Below, piece after piece: positions 53,556 to 62,248 of a DNA stretch of 64,000 nt. Under the pieces are notes generated by a model. It was not told the origin of the DNA. It made no database searches and was given only the letters and a program-made list of their open reading frames with translations. This stretch comes from JBBIJO01 sp037445895 (lineage in GTDB: Bacteria > Bacteroidota > Ignavibacteria > Kapaibacteriales > UBA2268), in contig JBBIJO010000011.1 of assembly GCA_037445895.1 (NCBI GenBank), positions 13,468-77,467 on the forward strand, written 5' to 3'. The position numbers and the translations under genes are program-made. Position 1 is the stretch's first letter. Every line of letters begins with the position of its first letter.

Positions 53556-53562
53556 ATTTTGT

Positions 53563-54834
53563 TTATCTCCCAATACCTTTATAATATATTCCAGATTTTA
53601 TTATCGCTTCTTTATCGAGGCAATTACGACCATCAATTACAACTTTAATCCCATATTTTTTTAAAGTATGTATTTCTACATTAATAAATTCATTATGGGC
53701 AGTAGCAATCACTATGGCAAAAGCATCCTGCAATGCTTCTTCGAGCGTATTTACTGTGCTCAACGAGGGAACGTAAGGGTCATAAAGAATAAGGTCCGCT
53801 TCGTTTGCCTCAAGCAAACTTTTTATTTTGAGTGCCGGGCTTTCGCGTAAGTCGCCAACATTTGGTTTATAAGACAATCCAAGGAGAGCAATCCGAGTTC
53901 CTTTGATAGGTTTTCCATATCTATTCAATGCGTTGGCAAGGTGGTCAACTGTGTAACCCGGCATCGAATTGTTGATTTCGCGAGCAAGTTTAAGAAACTT
54001 ATGGTCGAAACCGCTTTTCTTGGCTCTATCAATAAGATAATAAGGATCAACCGGTATACAGTGACCGCCAACCCCACATCCTGGATAATGCGGCATAAAG
54101 GCAAAAGGCTTATTCGCTGCTCCTTTGATTACAGCAATGATGTCAATGCCAAGAACTTCGAAGCTTTTAGCAAGCTCATTTACGAACGCAATGTTGATGT
54201 CGCGAAAAGTGTTTTCAATAATCTTCGTGGCTTCGGTTGTTTTTAAATCTGGCATTTCGTTTATTTCGGATTCTATAAACTGACGATAGAAATCGGCAAC
54301 AAATTTTGTAGTCTCGGAATGGGTTGAACCTATATTTCGTGGGATGTTATAAACATTCCATTTAGGGTCGCCAGGATTGATTCGTTCGGGACAATGGGCA
54401 ACATTAAAATCTTTCACATTTTGAAAACCGGTGATTTTTTCGAGCATCGGAATCACAAGTTCATCGCATACCCCCGGATTAACCGTAGATTCAATGACAA
54501 CAATTTGTCCTCGTTGAAGAAATTTCCCAATTGTTTCGACCGCATTTGTCAAAGGGCGAAGGTCGGGAGTATAATCATCCAAAACAGGGGTTGGCACACA
54601 AACGAAGTAGATTTCGGAACCTTCAATAATTTCTTCGCTCGAAGAGGCTTTTATTTTTATCTTTTGCAAATCAAGTTCCGCTTGACGGTCGTCGATGGGA
54701 CAGATACCATTTAATATCAAAGCAACTTTTTCGTAATTTGGGTCGTAGCCAACAACATCGACGGTCGTTTTCTTCTTGATTGCTAAAGCAAGGGGCAATC
54801 CCACGTAGCCAAGACCAAGAACAGCAACTTTCAT
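53563..54834 (-). CDS. Nucleotide-sugar dehydrogenase (WbpA/WecC-like)
   Basis: NAD-dependent two-step oxidation of a UDP-HexNAc to the uronic acid. VLGLGYVGLPLALAI (Rossmann, residues 5-19), VESTVNPG-type text IVVIESTVNPGV, TTEATKIIENTFRDINIAFVNEL, and the catalytic cysteine in PGCGVGGHCIPVDPYYL. The C-terminal domain contains LLGLSYKPNVGDLRESPA. 423 residues, complete. Paired with the WbpE-like aminotransferase, giving UDP-diacetamido-uronate-type precursors if the intervening enzyme is elsewhere. Confidence 0.93.
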   Translation of the reverse strand: MKVAVLGLGYVGLPLALAIKKKTTVDVVGYDPNYEKVALILNGICPIDDRQAELDLQKIKIKASSSEEIIEGSEIYFVCVPTPVLDDYTPDLRPLTNAVETIGKFLQRGQIVVIESTVNPGVCDELVIPMLEKITGFQNVKDFNVAHCPERINPGDPKWNVYNIPRNIGSTHSETTKFVADFYRQFIESEINEMPDLKTTEATKIIENTFRDINIAFVNELAKSFEVLGIDIIAVIKGAANKPFAFMPHYPGCGVGGHCIPVDPYYLIDRAKKSGFDHKFLKLAREINNSMPGYTVDHLANALNRYGKPIKGTRIALLGLSYKPNVGDLRESPALKIKSLLEANEADLILYDPYVPSLSTVNTLEEALQDAFAIVIATAHNEFINVEIHTLKKYGIKVVIDGRNCLDKEAIIKSGIYYKGIGR

Positions 54835-54855
54835 TTTCAGTAAAACTCAAAAAAT

Positions 54856-54863
54856 CAAAATTA
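54856..54863 (-). promoter_or_regulatory. Candidate -7 promoter element of the dehydrogenase-aminotransferase pair
   Basis: TAATTTTG 21 bases before ATG 54834. Confidence 0.45.
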
Positions 54864-55032
54864 CAAAGAAATTATGGCTTTTGGGATAAATCAATATAAA
54901 AATTAGTTAAGTATTGTTGGATAAAGCTTCCGAATCCTACCAAATACCAAAATAAACTTGATAATTTATTAAATATAAATCTTGGTATGTTAGTATGTAT
55001 TTGTTTGAGTTAATCGACAAGTTTGTGGTTTA

Positions 55033-56148
55033 TCACTCTATTTTTATTAAAGGAGAAAACCAAATTCTTTCTCCACTCCGCACAACAATAAAGTAAGCCC
55101 CCTGGGTTAAGTCTCCAACCCACAATTCAAAAGAATTGCTCAAAAATTGTAAATCCAAGTTCGCCAAACCTAGCACATTGAAAATTTTTACCTCAACAGG
55201 ATATACTAATTCACTGTTTAACGTCAACCGAACACTATTAGATGCCGGATTTGGAATTACCAACAAATCGTTTCCCACCGCCGAGACAGCCGAAGAAATA
55301 CTCGATGAAATTCGATCCATCATATACCAAAATGCTTTAGCAATTAGAATTGAACCGAGCCAATTTGGATGGCAGGCTTGGGCACCAGGTTGCGATTCAC
55401 CACAGTAATCTTTGAAAGCAATTTCCCACCCTTGTGGGTTAACACAATGAGTACCAGAAGTATCGTGTGCTTCTATATCGGCAATGTCGAATAGTATTTT
55501 CCCATTGCTCCAACAATATTCCCTAATCTTTTGATTCAATTGCTCAGTACAATATTGCCCGACCTGGGTTAGTGGAATAGTCCACCAGATAAAGGTTTTA
55601 TTAGGGAATTCTGTTTCCAAATATTCGTAAGCATCTTTCAAATAGTTCCATGCTGAATTTGTTTTGTCTTGGTTGAATGGTTTTCCACAAGGTTCAGCTG
55701 TCTCGTCTAAACCATCTATATAACAAAATTTAAAAGAAAATATATCGTATTTATCGATGCTGTCGCGAACAACTTGTATAAAATCATCAATCTTCTTTTG
55801 CCAGCCTGAGTTTCCCCGAGGTTGGAATTTCCAGTTCCGACGGTCGTATTTATACGGCGGATACTGTATGCATTCCTTTGGATTCGAGCGTGTCCCTTGC
55901 AAACAATCTAAACCATTATTTATTGTTGTTCCAACAGAAGCATGGCGAAACACTAATCTAAGACGGGCAACAGAAGATAAATTATTTTCGTCAATATCCT
56001 TGAATTTTTCGATTGCCGTATGATTAACAATTAATGGAGTCTGGGAATACAACTCCACAAGACTCAAACAAAATAGCAGAAATATTGAAACCTTCAAATA
56101 GCATTTCCTACCCACATAAGACGCTTCCCAAAAATTTCTAATATCCAT
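55033..56148 (-). CDS. Secreted SGNH-like protein with T9SS-type sorting domain
   Basis: 371 residues: signal peptide after a polar start (about 17-36, YLKVSIFLLFCLSLVELYS), a globular domain with RLVFRHASVGTTINNGLDCL, TFIWWTIPLTQVGQYC and a C-terminal C-H pair (CGESQPGAQACHPNWLGS), resembling SGNH/GDSL hydrolase-like folds, and a sorting domain starting VIPNPASNSVRLTL and ending with DLTQGAYFIVVRSG. Substrate unknown. Multiple cysteines suggest disulfides. Confidence 0.7.
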   Translation of the reverse strand: MDIRNFWEASYVGRKCYLKVSIFLLFCLSLVELYSQTPLIVNHTAIEKFKDIDENNLSSVARLRLVFRHASVGTTINNGLDCLQGTRSNPKECIQYPPYKYDRRNWKFQPRGNSGWQKKIDDFIQVVRDSIDKYDIFSFKFCYIDGLDETAEPCGKPFNQDKTNSAWNYLKDAYEYLETEFPNKTFIWWTIPLTQVGQYCTEQLNQKIREYCWSNGKILFDIADIEAHDTSGTHCVNPQGWEIAFKDYCGESQPGAQACHPNWLGSILIAKAFWYMMDRISSSISSAVSAVGNDLLVIPNPASNSVRLTLNSELVYPVEVKIFNVLGLANLDLQFLSNSFELWVGDLTQGAYFIVVRSGERIWFSPLIKIE

Positions 56149-56502
56149 AAATTAGTTCCGTAAGAATCAAAAAGCAAAATTATGGTTTTTTATAACAAAA
56201 CAAATAAGTTTGTATATTTATTTTATTGCAGGCTTTCACATTCTAATGTATATAAATTTACCAGTTAATCCGAAGGAATTCAACACAATAAAGAAAGCAC
56301 AAAAGGATTGCAACGCCCTGTTGTTTGTTGACAACCATTTTGACCTTCCTCTATTTCAAATATCCTGTGAAATTTCTTTTGCTTATTTACTTAAATTATA
56401 CAATCATAATGTTTAACAATTGAACATCGGAAATTAACGAAACTGGAAATATTCAATTATTAAACTCGTCTTATTTTATTTAGATTCTATATTTAGTAAG
56501 TT
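56149..56502. other. 354-base intergenic region between divergent genes
   Basis: Contains the -7 box of the SGNH gene (TAATTTTG, 56175-56182, minus strand, 26 bases before its ATG; a TTTG lies 18 bases further up). A 68-codon plus frame (56210-56416) starts with TTG and has no ribosome site, so I do not call it. Confidence 0.4.
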
Positions 56503-56805
56503 ATGAATTCGGTTAACGTCGTTGTTCAATATTTTCGTGGCTGCCCTAATTCCGATGAAATGATTCGAAGAGTTCGTTCTGCTATTAATGGTCTCGGCAA
56601 TGTGAACTACGAGGAAGTTCTGGTAGAAACCGAAGAACTTGCAAAAAGATATAATTTTCGAGGCTCGCCAACCCTATTGATTAACAACGCCGATTTCGAA
56701 GGGCTCTCGGCTCCACCAATCCCTTCGCTTTCTTGTAGATTCTACCCCAAAGGACTACCAACAATTGAACAAATTAGAGAAAAAATCTTGTCATCTCTCG
56801 AATAG
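56503..56805 (+). CDS. Thioredoxin-fold protein, MerR-partner-like
   Basis: 100 residues: VVVQYFRGCPNSDEM (CPNS, one cysteine of the redox pair), a cis-Pro segment RGSPTLLINNADFEG and LSCRFYPKGLPTIEQIREKI. This resembles small thioredoxin-like proteins found by mercury or metal regulators. It lies 12 bases before the metal-binding protein gene, so a link with metal or thiol handling is likely. Confidence 0.7.
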   Translation: MNSVNVVVQYFRGCPNSDEMIRRVRSAINGLGNVNYEEVLVETEELAKRYNFRGSPTLLINNADFEGLSAPPIPSLSCRFYPKGLPTIEQIREKILSSLE

Positions 56806-56817
56806 GTTAAAAAAACT

Positions 56818-57657
56818 ATGAAAAAAATTGTTGTTGTCCTCTTTGTTATTTTAGCATTTTGCGGAAGGAATGAAAAAGGAAATATTATACTTACTTCGAA
56901 CTATCCTTTGAAATTGATTTTGCAAGAAATTACCAAAGGACGTTTCGCTGTCGAGTGTCTTGTCCCTCCATCTGTGTCGCCCCATACTTTCCAACCCAAA
57001 CCATCCGACATTGCTAAAATCGAAAAATCCGTTTTGTTCTTTTACACTTCCGACTTACTCGACCAATGGATTTCGAAAAGCATTGAAAACAAAATTTCCG
57101 TTTTCAATTTTCTTCCCATTTCGAAGAAGCTAACCTTTGAAGATGGCAAGACTTACGACCCACATTTTTGGACAGACCCAACAGCAGTAATTGCTATTAT
57201 TGACTCGCTTGCCAAGATTATTTCGAACGTCGATGCTGTAAACAGCAGTTTTTATTTAGCAAATGCCGATACATTTAAAACAAAACTCGCAAAACTTGAT
57301 ATTTCAACCGACTTGCGGCTCAACCCAATCAAGGGCAAAAGCATATTTTTATTTCACCCATCATTTAGATATTTTTTAAATCGGTATGGTTTGCAATACG
57401 GAGGAAGCGTCGAAGAGATACCAGGAGCTGAACCAACTCCTAATCATATATCTAATATAATTGATAGAATACACAAAAGCGGAACAAAAGCAATTTTCTC
57501 CGAACCACAACTTAACCCTAATTCAGCAAAAGTTGTAGCCGAAATAGCAAATGTTCGACTCTATGAATTGGATCCGCTCGGAAACCATCTCGAAATCGAC
57601 ACCTACGAAAAACTTTTGCTCTACAATACAGAGATTCTTTTAAAGGCTATGCAATAG
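56818..57657 (+). CDS. Zinc/manganese ABC transporter substrate-binding protein
   Basis: 279 residues of the ZnuA/TroA cluster A-I family. A short signal peptide ends in LAFCGRN (possible lipoprotein, Cys15). Ligand candidates: His in SPHTFQPKPSD, His in DPHFWTDP, His in FLFHPSFRY, and the late Asp/Glu region SEPQLNPN. The His-rich flexible loop of ZnuA is absent. Delivers the metal to the ABC pair that follows with two-base and overlap spacing. Confidence 0.88.
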   Translation: MKKIVVVLFVILAFCGRNEKGNIILTSNYPLKLILQEITKGRFAVECLVPPSVSPHTFQPKPSDIAKIEKSVLFFYTSDLLDQWISKSIENKISVFNFLPISKKLTFEDGKTYDPHFWTDPTAVIAIIDSLAKIISNVDAVNSSFYLANADTFKTKLAKLDISTDLRLNPIKGKSIFLFHPSFRYFLNRYGLQYGGSVEEIPGAEPTPNHISNIIDRIHKSGTKAIFSEPQLNPNSAKVVAEIANVRLYELDPLGNHLEIDTYEKLLLYNTEILLKAMQ

Positions 57658-57658
57658 T

Positions 57659-58414
57659 ATGAACAATAAACCTATAAAAATACAAAATCTTAGTGTTTTT
57701 TTTGGAAAGTTTTGTGTTTTGAAAGATATTTCTGTTACTATCGACCAAGGCGATTTTGTAACTATTATTGGCCCCAACGGTGCAGGAAAAACTACATTAA
57801 TCAAAGTTGTATTGGGATTAATCAACCCAAACGAAGGTAATATCACAGTATTTGGGAAAAAGCCTACCGAAGTCCCTTTCGAATTTGTTGGTTACGTTCC
57901 ACAAATCAAAACACTCGACCGCACTTTCCCAGCAAAACCGATAGAACTTGTTGCAACAGGGCTATTTGGAAATTGGAAATACAAATTATCCAATGAAACT
58001 AAGAAAAAATGCGAAAAAGCAATGGAAATGCTTGGAATTGCCTCCCTTGCCGAACGTCCTTTGAATCGACTTTCTGGGGGTGAGTTGCAACGTGTTTACC
58101 TTGCCCGAAGCCTTGTTCGAAATCCAAAACTATTAATATTGGACGAACCAGCCACAGGAGTCGATACCATCACGGAGATAGATTTTAGCATTTTGCTCGA
58201 TAATTATTTAAAGCAAAGTAATACGACAATCCTTATGGTTACTCACGATTGGGAATACGCGTTCCATCATTCGAACAAGGTTCTACTGTTAAACAAAAGG
58301 GTGATTAGTTACGATTCTCCAAAGAAAATTTTCACAGAAGAGCACCTACATAAAACCTTTGGACATACTGGGCATACACACACAATGGAGTTTATAATCA
58401 AAAAGAATGAGTGA
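57659..58414 (+). CDS. Zinc/manganese ABC transporter ATPase
   Basis: 251 residues. Walker A IIGPNGAGKTT (residues 36-46), signature LSGGELQRVYLARSL, Walker B LLILDEPATGVD, H-loop MVTHDW. ZnuC/MntB-type. A His-rich tail (HLHKTFGHTGHTHT) near the C-terminus may sense metal. Starts two bases after the binding-protein stop and overlaps the permease by eight bases. Confidence 0.92.
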   Translation: MNNKPIKIQNLSVFFGKFCVLKDISVTIDQGDFVTIIGPNGAGKTTLIKVVLGLINPNEGNITVFGKKPTEVPFEFVGYVPQIKTLDRTFPAKPIELVATGLFGNWKYKLSNETKKKCEKAMEMLGIASLAERPLNRLSGGELQRVYLARSLVRNPKLLILDEPATGVDTITEIDFSILLDNYLKQSNTTILMVTHDWEYAFHHSNKVLLLNKRVISYDSPKKIFTEEHLHKTFGHTGHTHTMEFIIKKNE

Positions 58415-59210
58415 AATACTTTTACATCCTTTTGTCCTACGCGGTATTCTCGCGGGGGTAATTGCGGGCTTCCTTGGAGGCTACTACGGAGGTTTTGTAG
58501 TTCAAAGGCGTATGAGTTTTCTTGGCGATGGGCTTGCTCACGTCGCTTTTGGGGGAATAGCTTTGGGGTTGTTACTCCAATTCGAACCACTTTGGATGGC
58601 TATTCCGTTTACAATCCTTGTTGCAATTGCTTTGACCTACTCGAAAGAAAAGACAACGCTCGAAATAGATACAACTATCGGGATATTCTTTGCAGTTTCG
58701 GTAGCACTTGGCATACTTTTCATTTCTTTGAATAAGCAATACACATCGGATGCGTTCTCTTATCTTTTTGGTTCAATACTTATTGTTTCTGCTACCGATT
58801 TATTATTGGCGGGGGTATTTGCTCTTATTTCTCTATTAATATCGTTATTCTTTTGGAAACGTTGGACTTATGCAAGTTTCGATGTCGAATTGGCTGCTTC
58901 GGATCGTATTGCCGTTGCATCCGATAACTACCTGCTTTCGGTATTGGTTGCACTCTCGATTGTAATCTCGATTAAGCTGGTCGGCATTATTCTTGTATCT
59001 TCTTTTTTAGTGATTCCTTCGGCTTCGGCAAAATTAGTTTCTCGGACTTTTTCTTCGATGACCTTGCTCGGAATTATTTTTGGCGCCTCAAGTTCAATAG
59101 TTGGGGTCATTATTTCAGTCCTTTGGGATTTACCAAGTGGTTCTGCAATTATCCTAACCCAAGCACTGATATTTTTACTCTGTGTTGTTATATCCAAAAG
59201 ATTAAGCTAA
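58407..59210 (+). CDS. Zinc/manganese ABC transporter permease
   Basis: 267 residues with about eight membrane helices, typical of ZnuB/MntB (ABC-3 family): GVIAGFLGGYYGGFVVQRRMSFLGDGLAHVAFGGIALG and LVGIILVSSFLVIPSASA. Last gene of the four-gene unit from 56503. Confidence 0.92.
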   Translation: MSEILLHPFVLRGILAGVIAGFLGGYYGGFVVQRRMSFLGDGLAHVAFGGIALGLLLQFEPLWMAIPFTILVAIALTYSKEKTTLEIDTTIGIFFAVSVALGILFISLNKQYTSDAFSYLFGSILIVSATDLLLAGVFALISLLISLFFWKRWTYASFDVELAASDRIAVASDNYLLSVLVALSIVISIKLVGIILVSSFLVIPSASAKLVSRTFSSMTLLGIIFGASSSIVGVIISVLWDLPSGSAIILTQALIFLLCVVISKRLS

Positions 59211-59477
59211 AATAAAACCAAAACATTAGTCCTTGTCGAATGATATGTTGTGGACTAACTTGTTTCCTATTTCAACTTACTGCTGTAGAAAGCTGTTTCG
59301 AAAATCTTGTTTTAAACTGAAAAGAAAAAATTTAATACTCGCAAGTATGCCTTAACCTGCTCGCCCTATCTTTTTACCAAGGACAAGAGGAAAGAAAAGG
59401 AAGCAACATACCATTAAGCATGCGAGGATAATTGTCTAACTACTTCGATAACTATGTTGCAACACCTTGTCCAAAAG
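59211..59477. other. Intergenic region after the metal transporter
   Basis: A hairpin TTAGTCC / GGACTAA (59226-59258) followed by CTTGTTT may end the transporter operon. The rest, to the start of a doubtful minus-strand frame, shows no gene. Confidence 0.4.
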
Positions 59478-59867
59478 TTAATGCGAATGTGGCGGATTGC
59501 CACCCATTGTCGCATCGAAAAGTCCAATCAACGCAAGATTACTTTCATCGATACAACATAATTTTCTTTCGAGTCTGTGATTTGAACAATTGCAACACTG
59601 TTGTTTATAATTGAACTTGGAAAGCTTACTTTCAAAATTATAATAAAAAAAAGCAAGTACTTTTTTAATTTTTTTAAAAAATTTTGAAAATTTTTTTGAT
59701 ACCCTAACTTTTTCTATGATTTTTATTTTTTCGCCTTGTTTCCAGTCGTCGCTTGCCGATTGTGCCACTGCAAACACAACCCGCATTTGAGCCTGGAGGG
59801 GAAGCTGACAAGAATAGAAAGAAAAGAAAAGGAAGAAAATCCAGTGGTTAATTATTGCGAATTTCAA
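59478..59867 (-). CDS. Doubtful small exported protein at the end of the cassette
   Basis: 129 codons from TTG 59867, with GAGG nine bases upstream inside the preceding gene. The first 26 residues look like a signal peptide (INHWIFFLFFSFYSC, then LPLQAQ). The rest is Lys/Phe-rich over an AT-rich tract, then Cys-rich (QQCCNCSNHRLERKLCC). It overlaps the TlpA-like gene by 20 bases. It fits the cassette pattern but could be chance. Confidence 0.35.
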   Translation of the reverse strand: MKFAIINHWIFFLFFSFYSCQLPLQAQMRVVFAVAQSASDDWKQGEKIKIIEKVRVSKKFSKFFKKIKKVLAFFYYNFESKLSKFNYKQQCCNCSNHRLERKLCCIDESNLALIGLFDATMGGNPPHSH

Positions 59868-61086
59868 AATATTTTACCTCGTCTTTCGATGGAACCAAGT
59901 TTAGACCGTAGTTTTCAAGTAAATCTTTTTGAATTTGATTTAAACCACCAATATAATCAAAAACAATGTTATACTTGTTCGGGGAAGAACATTTATTGAT
60001 TACAGGGATATTAATTAGAGAAGATAACACTTTACACAAATCATCTAGTGATATATTTGCCGAAGAAATGGTTGAATCGTTACTGGTGATATGTTCCATT
60101 CGTTCATAGTCTTCAGGGTTTACTTTGAATTGATCAAGTAACTCGGGATTTTTACATTCCAAAATATAAACGTCCGAAATTTTATATTTTTCATCTATAT
60201 GAATTTTGAAGAGTTCTTTTAATATTTTAGCTAATATTGTTTTTGCCTCGGGAATATCTTGAATTCTAAAGTAAAATTCTATATTCCATCTACTTGTGTC
60301 AGCAATTTTGACGATTGAATTGGAAGGATTAATATTATAAAGATTCTGAATAATCTCAGAAATTTTGTAATTTGAATAAGATATAACAACGCCACTATCT
60401 TTAAAATTCATATTCATTGAAGTAGATTTGTTGTTTTTGGACTTTTGAATATTTAAGTTGACATAATAAGCATTGTTGCTATCCAATTTTTGGAGTAGTT
60501 TGTTATTATTGTTGATTGAAGTGATATAATCGGGTTCATTTTTTTTAAAGAGAGCACTTAAAAGATTTTTGTTTAAACTTTTCGGAAGGCCATTCCATAG
60601 GATTTTGTCTTCTGAATCGACAATAACAATTTGTGGAATACCTTTAATATTATACTTTTCGAACAATTTTGTGGTTGTGTCTGATATGAAAAAAATATTA
60701 TTTTTTGAAGGATATTTCTTACGTTTCAAAAATTTTTCAACTACATTCTTTTTCTCATTGGTTACTAAAAAGAAACCAATCGAACTACCTTCAAATTTCT
60801 CGCCTAGTTCAAAAATATGAGGGAAATAACGAAGACAGGGAGCACACCAGGTTGCCCAGAAATCAATTACAGCTATTGAAATGTCTTTTATTCCTTTTTC
60901 CTTTTCATTAATGATTGGGAGAGTTTTAAGGATTTGGAAAGTATTTTCAAAGTCAATCTTTGAAACAGAAGGATATTCTTGGCTATATATTACATTTATG
61001 GAGAACATAAAATAAATGAATAAGTTTAAAGGTGCAAATATAGTTCTTCTTAAGTTATATGAATTCCAAATCAACTTATGATACAT
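59848..61086 (-). CDS. TlpA-like thioredoxin fused to a DUF3738-like domain
   Basis: 412 residues: signal peptide (about 17-37), a TlpA/ResA-type thioredoxin with FWATWCAPCLRYFPHI (CAPC) and cis-Pro GIPQIVIVD, then a long C-terminal part (about 195-412) whose end LLENYGLNLVPSKDEVKYFEI matches the end of DUF3738 (soil-associated, TIGR03435) domains. Such a protein should reduce or shuffle disulfides in the periplasm. ATG 61086 has GGAG six bases upstream; TTG 61098 is less likely. Fifth gene of the minus-strand cassette. Confidence 0.78.
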   Translation of the reverse strand: MYHKLIWNSYNLRRTIFAPLNLFIYFMFSINVIYSQEYPSVSKIDFENTFQILKTLPIINEKEKGIKDISIAVIDFWATWCAPCLRYFPHIFELGEKFEGSSIGFFLVTNEKKNVVEKFLKRKKYPSKNNIFFISDTTTKLFEKYNIKGIPQIVIVDSEDKILWNGLPKSLNKNLLSALFKKNEPDYITSINNNNKLLQKLDSNNAYYVNLNIQKSKNNKSTSMNMNFKDSGVVISYSNYKISEIIQNLYNINPSNSIVKIADTSRWNIEFYFRIQDIPEAKTILAKILKELFKIHIDEKYKISDVYILECKNPELLDQFKVNPEDYERMEHITSNDSTISSANISLDDLCKVLSSLINIPVINKCSSPNKYNIVFDYIGGLNQIQKDLLENYGLNLVPSKDEVKYFEIRNN

Positions 61087-61175
61087 TTTTGTCTCCAAAC
61101 AATTTTTTGTTTAAACTTTTATTAAGGTTTTTATAAGATCTCCTCCCTAATGAAACTATTTTAATTGAATAAAGA

Positions 61176-61200
61176 TGGGAGCCTCGAAGTGAGACTCCCA
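61176..61200 (-). terminator. Hairpin after the cysteine-rich small gene
   Basis: Arms TGGGAG / CTCCCA with an inner CTC / GAG, followed on the minus strand by TCTTTATTC. It lies 11 bases after the stop. It could be an attenuator or RNA-stabilising stem rather than a full terminator, as the cassette continues. Confidence 0.6.
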
Positions 61201-61211
61201 CATTGTAAAGT

Positions 61212-61676
61212 TTATCTGTAAAAGCCATTCTCCTTTACCCAATTATCTAAGGCTAATTTTTCGGCTTCCGAAAGTTGTTCCCTTTTGTTATGATACTCCC
61301 ATTCTGCTTCGTTATAGCGCTCTGCATCGTTTGCATCAGTAGCAGAAATAACTTGATCCAACGCTTCTGCAAGTTGCTGTGCCGCTGGAGAACCTAGACT
61401 TATTATAAATGGTCGCAACCTTGAGGTCAAATAGTCTCGTCCCCCTGGTGCATAACCAGTAAGCTCAAATTTTGGTGGTGGGGGAGGTGGTGCAGGGTCC
61501 TCGCAATAGCATAGCACACTTCTGGCGGCAGCCGAACATATAGCTAATTGACCTTTGCCACAGGTTACGCTACAGGTTGCTCCGTTGTCCGCGGTTGCAC
61601 TACAGGAGGGTAATCCAAATGTGCTTAAGGGATAAACAGATAACAAAATAATCAAAAGAATCACTATCTTTTTCAT
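61212..61676 (-). CDS. Small exported protein with six cysteines and a polyproline linker
   Basis: 154 residues. Signal peptide KKIVILLIILLSVYPLSTFG, then a short cysteine-rich head with six Cys (SC, TC, TC, IC, LC, YC within about 33 residues), a linker of seven prolines, and an acidic/amide-rich C-terminal helix region (LAEALDQVI, NEAEWEYHNKREQLSEAEKLALDNWVKENG). ATG 61676 is preferred to the upstream TTG (61703) because AAGG lies just before. Its leader and start region match those of the gene at 63995. No family recognised. Cell-surface or secreted peptide needing disulfides is the natural inference. Confidence 0.75.
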   Translation of the reverse strand: MKKIVILLIILLSVYPLSTFGLPSCSATADNGATCSVTCGKGQLAICSAAARSVLCYCEDPAPPPPPPKFELTGYAPGGRDYLTSRLRPFIISLGSPAAQQLAEALDQVISATDANDAERYNEAEWEYHNKREQLSEAEKLALDNWVKENGFYR

Positions 61677-61716
61677 TTTAATACCTTTCTTTTTGTTAAA
61701 CAAAAATAATAAATAT

Positions 61717-62244
61717 TCATCGTATTAATGATAGGACAGATAGAACACTATCAATTATTTTTGGGCGTAGAACACCTCGCTTGTCAAATAAATTTTTATA
61801 GGGAAAATATGAAATGACTTTTAAATCATCTCTATTAAATAGCACAACCGATGGACTTCCTTTAACCTGAAAATATGCAAAAATATCGTTCTTTAAGTTT
61901 ATGTCGGAAAAAACAAATTGAACAGATGGGAAGATGTATTTTTGTAATCGTTTGACGAAGAATTTCCTGTCTAATACAGATTCTGCTGCTTGATACACAA
62001 TAAAGACATTGATGGTTTCTACAGTTGAGTTTTGTTTAAGTTCGGATAAAAGTTGCTTTATGCAGTCAAAGCAATGTATCTTTTCTACAAGGATTACCAA
62101 AGAAGGCTTTGTTGCAACCGCAGCAAAGGGATACTTGCGACCAGCAATATCGGTTAGTTCAAATTGATCTAATCTTACAAACTCACCCCCACCGTTGAAC
62201 AAAAAAAGTAAGAAAATAATTTGAACATTTTTAATAAAAACCAT
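61717..62244 (-). CDS. Exported thioredoxin-fold protein (AhpC/TSA-like)
   Basis: 175 residues: signal (about 1-20), then DQFELTDIAGRKYPF and SLVILVEKIHCFDCIKQLLSEL, with CFDC as redox pair, and a cis-Pro-like VKGSPSVVLFNRDD. Small thioredoxin-like family, not identical to TlpA. It starts four bases after the propeller gene stop (GAGG inside that gene), and 40 bases before the six-cysteine gene. Likely to help with disulfides of the small proteins. Confidence 0.7.
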   Translation of the reverse strand: MVFIKNVQIIFLLFLFNGGGEFVRLDQFELTDIAGRKYPFAAVATKPSLVILVEKIHCFDCIKQLLSELKQNSTVETINVFIVYQAAESVLDRKFFVKRLQKYIFPSVQFVFSDINLKNDIFAYFQVKGSPSVVLFNRDDLKVISYFPYKNLFDKRGVLRPKIIDSVLSVLSLIR

Positions 62245-62248
62245 AGAA

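Noticed and set aside
56210..56416. A 68-codon plus-strand frame in the gap before the thioredoxin-like gene
   Set aside because: TTG start, no ribosome site and no recognisable pattern.
59630..59720. A/T homopolymer tract as a terminator
   Set aside because: It is low-complexity and partly self-complementary but has no GC stem.
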